NCBI GenBank assembly: GCA_027563935.2
Contig: CM050448.1
Location: 123,616,493 to 123,680,492, forward strand
Origin: Costus lasius
Lineage: Eukaryota > Streptophyta > Magnoliopsida > Zingiberales > Costaceae
Length of the DNA stretch: 64,000 nucleotides
Direction of reading: 5' to 3'
The position numbers were made by a program, and so were the translations under genes. How positions within the stretch are numbered: the stretch's first letter is position 1; every line of letters starts with the position of its first letter. Below are positions 1 to 9,689 of the stretch, in pieces. The notes beneath the pieces are model-generated. The model did not search any database. It was not told the DNA's origin and saw nothing but the letters and a program-made list of their open reading frames with translations.

Positions 1-7
1 TACAAGT

Positions 8-2883
8 TCAATGGTGGCTGATAGAGGGCGTGGCAAGGGCGAGATCAGTGGTGATGCACGCATCCCAAGAAGCAACGCCTGACAGTTCTGGTATATTGTT
101 CCCCTCCATGCCACGTCCTAAGCCAGGCAGACCTGTTGTTGGCGAAGTCGGTGTCTGCTCCCAAACCTGTAAGACTGTGTTAACCAGATAACCGATATAC
201 CAGAGAGGGGGAGAGAGAGAGAGAGAGGCACCTGAGCCACCATGTGGTGGTGGTACACTACAGAAGGGCAGACGTTGCGGGGGCTGCCCGTTTGCTGCAG
301 GTGCAGGTGATGATATTGAGGGGGAGAGGGGACCGGCGTCACCTCTGACGGCTGTGTCAGAACGGGAGACGCCGGGGAAGGCAGCAGGAGAAGCCTGTGT
401 GCTGAGGTGGCGGATGAGGCGGAGGAAGGGGTGGGGACGCCGCCTAGCAACATCAGGTGCTCCTCTACGGCCGCAGTGGTCATGATGGTAGTGTTGGGCG
501 CTGCCATAGGCTGCGGACGTCCCCTCCCTTTGGCCCCCGCTACTGCTGCTGCTCCACATGTCCGGCCACAGGAATGTCCCCTGTGGCTTGCAGATCCTGA
601 ACCCACTCCGGCGCGCCGCCATCCTCTTGCTGCTTGCCATTATGCTTTTGTTCTTCAGAGTAGAACCAACAGTGGTAATGGATTGGTTGGTTACGTTACT
701 GCAGCCATTGATCGAGTCATTTTTGTTGCTGTTGGTATTAGTCGAAATATTTATGTCATTTGCCTTCTCAATCCCCTGATCGAGCACGTTATCTTCTACA
801 TAATGCATCTCCTTGTCTTCTTTCATTGCCTCCATCTCCTTGTTCTTCTCTACCCTCAGCTGTAAAATTTCTTCCTGCGTTTATCACACATTACATCCAA
901 ATAGGAATCAAACTCTACTTCATATGCACAATTAAAATATTTTTATATGACAGTACATAATTCATTTCAACAAAAGAAAGAACAGTTAACATACCATCAA
1001 ACTCTGCACACAATTGGATAGGGAAGCTATTTGCTTTTCAAGCTTGTTGTTCCTTTCTATCATGCTTTTGAAGATATCCTGAGAACCCGACATGCAGATT
1101 TCGCATTTAGACACTAGAGCAATAAATATGGCGGCAATATATGCAGAAGTGAAATACTTAATAAAAGTGCTCGAACACACATTCGCTGATGTTCTTTAAT
1201 CTGAATCATATTTTAATGTAAGAGAACGAACAACAAAACAAGGGTGGCAGATATTCAGAAAAGAAATGGCTCGTAAAGAAAATTAAGCACCTGCCACACG
1301 GTACGACCAGTATCAGCATCAGCTTGAGCATATTTTGCCCCTCTTTTATTATCTTTTACTGCGCTCAATTCCTCGATATCCCTGCATTTGCCTTGCTCAT
1401 TTAACCAAAATTTTAGAAATAAGCAGCTTATTTTTTAGATGAACAAAAAACGCACAAGCAGACCTTTTCAGAATTGCAATTTCCTCTCTCAGTAGCCGTA
1501 TCTCAGACTTGCACTCGCCGGCCCAGGGACAAGCAGACGTGGCATCATCACCTGGCTTCCACCAGGGTGGTGGGACCCAATAGGTGTCTGACACCCCGGC
1601 CTTCTCTCGGACCTCCACCAGGTCAGCCGGCTCCAGCCAATACTCCATGGCGCCTTCCGAGTTATGCCGTCGCCGGAACCGCTCGGTGCCGTTGCTAACG
1701 ACCTTGCCCGCCATGTGCTTGAGGAGATGGTCCAGAAGGCCCGTGTCTCCGATGTGCTTCCTCGCTTCCTCCCTCAAGGCCTGCCGCATTATAGGTTCAC
1801 CAAGTGCCGCGCCCTTCTCCTTCATGATCTCAAGCAACTTAAACTCCGCCGCCTCGTACCTCTCCGCCGACCATCGGTCCTTGGTAGCCTTGCAATGCTT
1901 CTTATCCTCATCGCACCTCCTTTTGCGCTCCTTGTCAACCCGAGACGAATTCTTCTCATTTTTTGTCCCTCTTTTATTCTTCTTCGTCCTCGTTTCCTCC
2001 ACAGCGATATCTCCCTTTCTCTTCCTCTCATAACACTTCTGTGGCTGCTGCCCCACTTCATCAGCTTGCACATCGTCCTGCCCAGATAACGACATCTCTC
2101 GATGCCTTCCAATGTACTTGACTTTCCTTCGGGTCCCCCACCCTACAAAGCCATCGCGATTTATGGTCAAGAGGCAATTTACCACAGGTGACGCTCGCTC
2201 GTTTTCAATCTCTTCATCCGGCACAAATGATGCAGATGGAACCACAGTCGTTGAGGAATCATAAAGGTTAGGAGTGGACATCCAGAAATTCTCCAAGTGC
2301 TTTTGCCTATCCAACTCAGTCGGCGGTACTGGCCGCCGGAGTATTCTCCCCGCCTGGTTCGAGCTCATGACAAACCTCTCATCCAGGTCCGGGTCGCGCC
2401 CAGGCTCCGGCGACAATGCGAAGTAGTTCCGCAATGCGAGCGTGCTCGGGAAGCTCACCGTGACATCCAGATTCGTCGCCTCACTCACCTACATATATAT
2501 GTCAATCTTAATTCTCATTTCGAGTCGAGATCTCTTGAACTATTAAAGGAAAGAAATCTAAAAACCTTTACAACTCGTATGGCTTTAAGCTGGATCGGTG
2601 ACTTGGGAGGAAGCTTCTCGTGATCGATTTCATAGAATGCGTCCAGCTCGAATACCCCTGCAACGTGAAGAAGAAAAGTTACAGAAATCGAACGCCATGA
2701 GCAAAGCTGCCGAAGGGAGCTACGGAGCAGACGTGGATGGTGATGTTTCGTACCGTTGCATGGGGATGCATGGCTCAAATTGGCATTGGGCGGCGCCTGT
2801 CTGATTAAAGCACAATTACCATCCCGTTCCTTGGGTTCCTTGCAGATGGACGTGTCATGCCTTTTAGAGTAATAGTACTTCAC
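8..2883 (-). CDS. AM1: AMEIOTIC1 / SWI1 (DYAD) meiosis regulator, 5' end unresolved
   Basis: Plant-specific nuclear protein of the AM1/SWI1/DYAD family, needed for entry into meiosis and for sister-chromatid cohesion (family knowledge). I read seven exons: 2754-2883, 2566-2657, 1464-2488, 1291-1381, 995-1078, 232-874 and 8-174. All have GT-AG borders and matching phases, giving 743 residues to the TGA at 8-10. Diagnostic stretches are FYEIDHEKLPPKSP, then IGDTGLLDHLLKHMAGKV, FRRRHNSEGAMEYWLE and WVPPPWWKPGD in the large third exon. A coiled-coil-like stretch spans the two short exons, and SGFRICKPQGTFLWP lies in the 232-874 exon. A lysine/arginine-rich segment precedes the conserved core. The 2754-2883 exon contains no ATG and is preceded by an in-frame stop and an acceptor, so the true start is in an upstream exon I could not place. 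The family call is firm; the N-terminus is missing. Confidence 0.9.
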
Positions 2884-4186
2884 CTGTCGTCACAAACAAA
2901 TAACCGCAAAGTTTATATTTGTTGTCACTTGTGTACAATTCTCTAATCACGTGACCTTCTAACGCACGCTGAGCCAGCCATTACAGGCAGACTTTGGGTT
3001 ATCTACCCCTTTTTAGCCTTTTGCCGGACAATACGTGTTCATTCTCTAAACGATTCATTGGGAAGGTAACTGCGAGCGTACATCGTGTGTACGTAAATAA
3101 AACATTTACACGACTACACGTTCATCATTTCAAACACACACTCTCTCTCGCACGCTCGCTCGCTCTCTCTCTCTCTCCATCCGTTAGCTCGCGGCAATCG
3201 CCGGAAGGAGAATATACACGATCTCCTTAATTGGCCTGTTCGATCGAGGTGGATCGTGAAGCAACAAATAATCCATGATTGCTTTTCTCGGCCGGACATT
3301 GCCGGAGAAAAATGTTAACTTTTTCTTTTTACTATGTAGAGGGTGAGAGAGATGGAGAGGGAAGAATATACCGCAGTACTTGGCTCGGCTGAAAATGTTG
3401 GGATGGAAGAATCAGCTTTCATGCTCAGATGTTCTTGCGCCAATCTTTTGCTCTAATTTACCTTTTAGGGATTTGAAAAGAGCAGCTGTTTTTATTGCCA
3501 CTGCAAGAAGTCAGAGAAAGGGATCTGTAAAAGACAAAAAAAAGTCAGATGTGTTTGCTTCACAACTTTTTTGTTCGAAACAATGAAATAGCTAATCTGT
3601 GGATCGCAAATGAAGATCTTGACTTGTAATTGATCTAACGAATAAATGGAAACGAAGAACGCAATTTAGGATTGCAAGTTTGGGAATTTCAAATGCGTCT
3701 GCAGAGATGCACCAGAGAATTTCTTGTTGCCATTTCCTTGCTAGTGGAAGATGATTGCATGAGGAAAACTTGGCAGATCCCTTAGCGATGCATGAAAATA
3801 GGAAAAAAGACGAGCACATGGTAATCATCAAGTGCAAAGAGCTCGGAGATTGGCTTTCAAATAAAAAGAAAGCTTCCGATCGGTGATCAGAATCGTTGAA
3901 ACAGGAAGAAAACGTAGAGACACTTGGATCAATAAAACAAACAAATACAGAAGGGGCGACAAGAATGTGGACCTTCTCCCTCTGCATGTCTATCATCAAC
4001 TGCGATCAGATTCAATCTGAACAACACCAAGCGCCCAAAAGCAAGCGAATTTGCATCGATCGAGTCACAGAGAGCGAAAATAAACAAAGATGTAAAGAAT
4101 CACGGTGGAAGCACTTGTGAAACAAAAGAAGGTAAATCAAAGAGAAGTGAATCCAAGCCTGATTCGAGGAAGAGAAGAAATACCAA
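2884..4186 (-). other. Probable 5' intron(s) of the AM1 gene
   Basis: About 1.3 kb between the first exon I can prove for AM1 (acceptor CAG at 2884-2886) and the putative leader exon. It has no recognisable domain. A CT-rich microsatellite-like run lies near 3140-3178. A short minus-strand reading frame at 3114-3299 and another at 3592-3999 could hide the missing initiator exon, but neither has a donor that joins in phase 0 to the next exon, so I do not call one. Confidence 0.4.
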
Positions 4187-4400
4187 TTAAAGAAGTGATC
4201 TTGCGCGCTGCTGCACCATGAAACTGGATGAAGAATTCGAGCTAAGCATGTTTGCCCCCGAAAAATTCGTCCTATTCTCCTCGATCACAAGAAGAAGACA
4301 GGCGAGAGCAGAATCGCGAGGTGCCAGTGGCCGATGAAGCGCTCTGTTATAACCAACGCGAGGTTGAGCTGACGAACTGAGGTGGTAGTTAGTTATATAG
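4187..4400 (-). promoter_or_regulatory. Putative AM1 core promoter and leader
   Basis: On the minus strand a TATA box, CTATATAAC, sits at about 4392-4400, placing a start site near 4365. The leader that follows has its first ATG at about 4230. This opens a 20-codon frame ending in TAA just before a possible donor (TTG|gtattt, about 4180), so as read it is an upstream ORF or untranslated exon rather than the AM1 start. The assignment to AM1 rests on orientation and distance only. Confidence 0.4.
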
Positions 4401-6762
4401 CGTGGGGACCACACCGCAGTGTATTGTGAAATTTTGGTTACTCCTTTAATGTTAACCCAGTGTTTACCTACCGTTTGTTTAGTTCATATTTTGGACCGGT
4501 GCTGGGCCACGGGGTCAACAGTTGGGTCTTACTCCTCATTTCATAGAATCGGCACGAGCGTATCGCTCGCTGATGATTACTATGTACACGTGTCGCTCAG
4601 ATGCTCACGTGCTGCGGGAAGAGGAATCAGATAGGGCATCGTGCGCCGGATTCCCGATCTGCCATCGGCTTTTTCTTACAACCACTGTTTTTGCCCTCAT
4701 TGAATTGGAGCTATTTATGTTTTTTAGGTTTTCATTAACTTATTTATATATTTATATATTAGGATATGAGAATTTTGATATACGTATGTCTTGAAATATC
4801 AAGACTGTATTTCTTAGGAAGGAAATCAAAATGGAAAAAAAAAAAATATTTTAATTATTATTTTATAAAATAATTTTTTTTTTCTTTTCGCTCTAGATTC
4901 CTTTTAAGGTAACACAGCCTAAATATGATTCAAAGTTAAACAATAATATATTCCTAATAATAATTGTTAAGTTATGTGTTTATATAAAACTAGCAATCTT
5001 GTGGGTAGAGTGCCCTATTTTAATACTATTCAAACCTAACCATAGTTAAGGTACTCTACCTCATTATCTATTCAATTTTTTTCATTCCTCTACCTAATTA
5101 TCTATCATATTATTTTCTTTTACAATCCGAACCCGATAAGAAGCTCAATTTATGTTAGTTCAACCCTTGTCTTGACTCTAACCGCTCACCCAAATAGCCC
5201 TGCCTCACCTCTAAGGCTTGACTGGTTGAGAGATTATGCTAACAGGATTTCTAATCGAGAATAAGCAATTTGATGTTGACGGTGAGTAAAATAGCTCCAA
5301 TAAGAACAAAGACTATGTTTTGTTGAATAAAATTTATCGTGGAAAGGATGAAAAGTATAATGAATCTAGATAGAAAGTCATCTAGATTAATTGTACTTTC
5401 CATCCTTTCCACTGTGGGTTCTGTTCAATAGAACATAGCCAAAAGGTTGCTGGCACACACATACATGAGAAAGACTACAAATGCTGCTGTAAACATTTTT
5501 TTAGGATCTAATTTTTTGGAGAGAATCCATACAGGGAAGAAGAAATAATACATTGACTCTGGATGCCAAAGCTATTAGATTCATTATATATATTTTTTTT
5601 CCATGTGAATTCTTTCTAAAGAGATAGGCCCTAATGATAACACATGAAAAAGGAGTAGCAATGAGTCGCTAGGGTCCAGCTAATGATGAAACATATAGCT
5701 AACGAGTGTTTAACATGAATAATTTGAGTGATGTTGGAGAAAATTTTAAAATTCTTGCAATTAATTTTAAAATTCATGATTTTTATAAGCAATCTAGCAT
5801 TAACGCATTGTTTTCAATTATGAGTTGCAAATAACGTGCATTGATTTCAGCTATTTTAAAATTAATTTTTAGTCATTGAATCTTATTTATTAAAAAAAAA
5901 TACAATATTTAGGTAAAGATATCCTAGATTTTTCCTTAGATATTTTAATTTGTATTGCTCGTTATCTAAAGGATGTCTAATCAACCTTTTCATGGTTATG
6001 TCTCACAATAGAGAATTCTCAATTATATCATCAAAGGTTCAATCTAAATTTAACTCACACGAGAATCCAAGTTATTTTCGGAAGAACAAGTTTCTATCAC
6101 TTCCCTAGATTTTACTTTGTTTACCCCCTAGACTAACAAATCCAACGTGAACCATTTTAAGCATATTAAATAATGCATACATATGCATACGATATAAATT
6201 TGATAGGCAAATTGGAGGAGCAAATTAGGTCAAGTGGATTTTGAGTCCTCATATGTTGGAAAAAATTCTAAGCGTCCATAACTTAACCTTTTTTTTTTTG
6301 CATGTGTATTAAGGTATTTTTTATCTTAGGAGCTGTTTGGTATCATTGTTTATTTGCTTCTACTAGTTATGAAGTAGATTTTCAGAAATTTAAGTGAGCT
6401 TCTAGGTTTGAAATCGACAAGCTGTCATCCCTTTTTGCTTTTAGCCTTTTGATTGGTCAAAGGTACTGGTTGTCAAAAAATTTATTTTATTCCAACACCT
6501 TGGATTTTTTTTGAATTAGGAATTTTTCAACCAGCATTTTTTTAACTAGCAAAAATTAAAAATTTTAACTACACCGAATCCTTAGTTTTCCTATCACCTC
6601 TTTGTGTTATGTAGGGGATGACATTGAGTGATGGTTGAATTTATGCACTAGAATACTTTAAGATATGTGAAATGCTTCTACACGGTCTGCTCAAAATAAG
6701 TTAAATACCAAAAAGCAACCACACCCATTTACTACAATGTGGGTGTAGAGTAACATATTAAG
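4401..6762. other. AT-rich intergenic spacer between AM1 and the solo LTR
   Basis: No gene is visible. The stretch is AT-rich, with short A/T runs and one clear foldback transposon (listed separately). Near 6330 there is a Tourist-like start, TTA followed by GGAGCTGTTTGG, but I could not find the matching right end. Confidence 0.6.
5311..5440. mobile_element. Foldback MITE, about 130 bp
   Basis: The two halves are imperfect reverse complements over about 60 bp each. The left end starts GACTATGTTTTGTTGAA and the right end finishes TTCAATAGAACATAGCC. The inner parts share GTGGAAAGGATG and AATCTAGAT in opposite orientation. It has no coding capacity. Flanks on both sides contain AAA, too simple to prove a target duplication. 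The superfamily is not certain. Confidence 0.75.
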
Positions 6763-7998
6763 TGTCAGGCCTAGTTCAGGCCGATTCGGCCCAAGCCCAA
6801 ATCCAGCCCAACTCTCACGGTCAAGTAGGGCGTTGACCCCAAATCGAATGCAGCGAGGCGTTCGGACGCGACGAGCTCGGCGTTGGCGTTAAGTATGTCT
6901 TCTCCACAGAATCGGACGTGTCTCCGATCTTCACAGGCGGACGTGGCAGAAGACGGCTGTTCACGCAGAAGAAGCGGACGTGAGCGGCGCAGGACACTGT
7001 CTCCTTCAGTGCGCGAGTGGATGATGCGGTCGACGCGGAGGCAGCGGGCGATTCGGGCGGCGCTGTCGTCCAAATTTGGAGAGCCGACTGAGTCCAGCGG
7101 CAGAGGCGAGCGACGCCTCTGCCCTTTAAATCGTCCGACGAGGGACGAAGCGAGGGGATCATCGGGAGCTGGTGAGTCAAAGTTGTGAGAAGAGACCCCT
7201 TGTTATGAGAGTTCCGTCGTCAGCAGGTGGCGACGAGAGTGAGGAGCTTTTGTGAGTTGGCGGCGAGAGCTGCCGCCGACGTGAGAGGACGTGAGAAAGG
7301 GGTTTTGTACTCTTTGATTTAGAGAGAAATAAAGAGGAAGCTTTCCCCTATCTCTGTTTCCGGTGGATACCTCTGTTTCTGATCTTCTCCAATGCGGACG
7401 TCGACGACGATCCGAACCAGGCTTCCAGGCGCACGACGCTTCCCGGTTTCCGGTCGGCGACGAGGCTGAGACGCAGGCGGTGTCTCCCCCTTGTCCGCCT
7501 CCTTCCTCGGCGAAGCCACGGGCGCAGCGGCGCTCGGCATCAGGCGGACGACGCGGCGGCGTGCGACGAAGGCAAGTTTCAGAGAACACAGTATCGGAAG
7601 GCGGGCGACGACGCGCGAGGCAGAGATCGATTTCGCGTGCTGACGCAAGCAGACGTCAGCAGAGGCGAATTCGTTTGGCGATGGAGAAATTGGACGCTGA
7701 CATCATCGATCCAAATTAATTCGAGCGGCGATTGGATTTTAACTGGTCAACTCTAGAGTTGACTCGAGAGGTATTTCAATTTGGGATTTTTGATTCTTTT
7801 CGGTTTTCTCAAATTAGGGTTAGGGTTTTTCAAGCGAATTGTAATTTGGGGATTCAAATCATTCGGGGCAATTAGGGTTTCGAATTTGGGTTGAAGTTGT
7901 CCGGAAACCCTAGGGAGTTCACGCTCTGGTGTTCCGCCGGATGACCGTAAAACAATAGATAAACGCTGATTTTAGGAAGATTCGACCGGGGCGTGACA
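6763..7998. mobile_element. Solo LTR of a retrotransposon, 1236 bp
   Basis: It begins TGTCAGGCC and ends GGGGCGTGACA, so the termini are a TG...CA pair within a longer inverted repeat. Both sides carry the same 5-bp target duplication TTAAG (6758-6762 and 7999-8003). The inside is GC-rich and has AATAAA near 7327, a possible polyadenylation signal. No gag or pol reading frame and no second LTR lie next to it, so this looks like a solo LTR left by LTR-LTR recombination. Size and ends suit a Ty3/gypsy element, but that class is inferred. Confidence 0.82.
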
Positions 7999-8079
7999 TT
8001 AAGCATAAGTTAGAAATGAGAAGGATTATGCAATCTTTTTTAATTTAATGGGCCATTTAGTAAAAATTGAAGTTAACCA

Positions 8080-9689
8080 ATAATAATATTTTTTATATGT
8101 AAGAATGAGGCCGTTCGTTTGGCCCTAGAGTTCGACGACTCTCAATTTTGTCTGGTTCGACTCGATTCCAACCCCAATACATAATATTTTACCTCGTTAG
8201 GCAAAGAACTGGAGGAGAACCAGAAATCGTAAAAATTAGTCTTACCAATTCCAGCTTCGCTATTGGGTGTCTCTTTGGCCCACGTCTTTCTCTTCTAAGA
8301 CCCCTTTTCTTCTCCTATTTTCCTAGGGTTTCCCGACCCCCCTGCTCAACGCAGCCGCCCAACCCGCTGCCCTTCGATCCGCGATCGCCTTCTTCTGGAA
8401 ACTTCTCGCGGCGTCGAGCATCGAACTAAGGCCGCTAGTTGTCTCAAAGATTCTCCAGTTCGCCTTCACGATCTCGGCCAGTTTGGAGAACTTTTCCGCC
8501 GCAGCTTCTGGAGTGATCGAACTAGGTTCGCCTTTCGTGATTAATATTCTAGATCCATCTGTCGAGTTAAAATTGTCTGAGTTTAACGGATTTCTAGTAT
8601 TTTACGAACACTGTTGATTTACCATATTTGGTACCGCGATTTTTTTTGTTTGTGCTGTTGTTCAGGTCATTTTTAGCTATTTTACACTTTAAGATTGTGT
8701 TCTGGAACTCTTCCCAGTTTATCGTTGAAGGAATATTTGATTGTCTTTTCCTATGATTTGTGATGAAAATCTTGCCTTTTCATACAGATCTGCTAATGTC
8801 TTTCATCTATAGTCTCTACTTTATGCTGTAATTTATTACGATTATTACTGATTCCTCAGTGCTCGCATAAATTGTTTTCGTTAACGATTAGCGTGAAGGT
8901 TGGAAACTTGAATACAACTAGAGTGAGATCTAAGTTCACAAATTCAAATTTCATTTTTGCATTTGTGTTCTTTGGTGTATATGGATGATTTGTTTGCAAG
9001 AGACTATCGTCAGTTATGTATGTATGAAAGAAAAATTTAATATGATGGTTTTTCAATAATTGACACAAATGATTGTGCTGAACTATGCTAACTTTGTGGA
9101 ATCTGACTTTCGAAGCTTATTTATTTTATTTCGAACATCATCAGCTCATCTGTTATAGATATGAATGATTATGGGCAACAGATAACCTTGCATGACATCT
9201 CTCTGAATTCTGTTTCGATTCAGTATTCTGATTTTTCTTTTCAAATGCACTTAATTTTTCCATAAACTAGTTAAGTACACACTTTGTTTGGTTCAAGTTG
9301 CTTTGCCTGTTTGCCATTGTGAGATAAATTAGTCAGGATGACCGTTTTATGATATCTCTGCCGCTTGCTGTTTTTGTTTTCTCAAACAGCATGCACGTGA
9401 GGAGTGGTTAATATAATTAGCCGAACATTGATGAGCCTGGCGGTCCAATTCCTGAGTCTTTTATTTTTCTAATAAGTAAAATCCTTGCAGGGCTTTTGTT
9501 AATCCCATTCCCTTTTTTGTCTTTTTTATTGTGTTTTTTTAAATGTATTAGATTATCCAAATTTTTGGCATCTGTTTGATGCAAAGATTAAATGTTCAAG
9601 AGTTCATTTGACACACTGACTTGTATGGATATACAAACTTTATTTACTTCCTAAATTTTATTTTATTTCCTACCATTCTCACAGCTGCA
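8080..9689 (+). promoter_or_regulatory. Importin beta-1 promoter, 5' UTR exon and leader intron
   Basis: The pyrimidine-rich, GC-richer stretch at about 8260-8420 looks like a 5' UTR exon. It contains CTAGGGTTT (8323-8331), a telo-box-like motif common in plant housekeeping promoters. No TATA box is evident. A strong pyrimidine tract and CAG acceptor (9661-9684) lie just before the ATG at 9690, so a leader intron of about 1.1 kb is likely. Its donor is uncertain (possibly near 8525). Confidence 0.55.

Noticed and set aside
407..865. Plus-strand open frames opposite the AM1 3' exons
   Set aside because: They overlap conserved AM1 exons on the other strand and show no family similarity; shadow frames.
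7203..7719. Arg-rich open frames in the GC-rich part of the solo LTR
   Set aside because: LTRs do not normally code, the composition is biased, and frames are open on both strands because of GC content.
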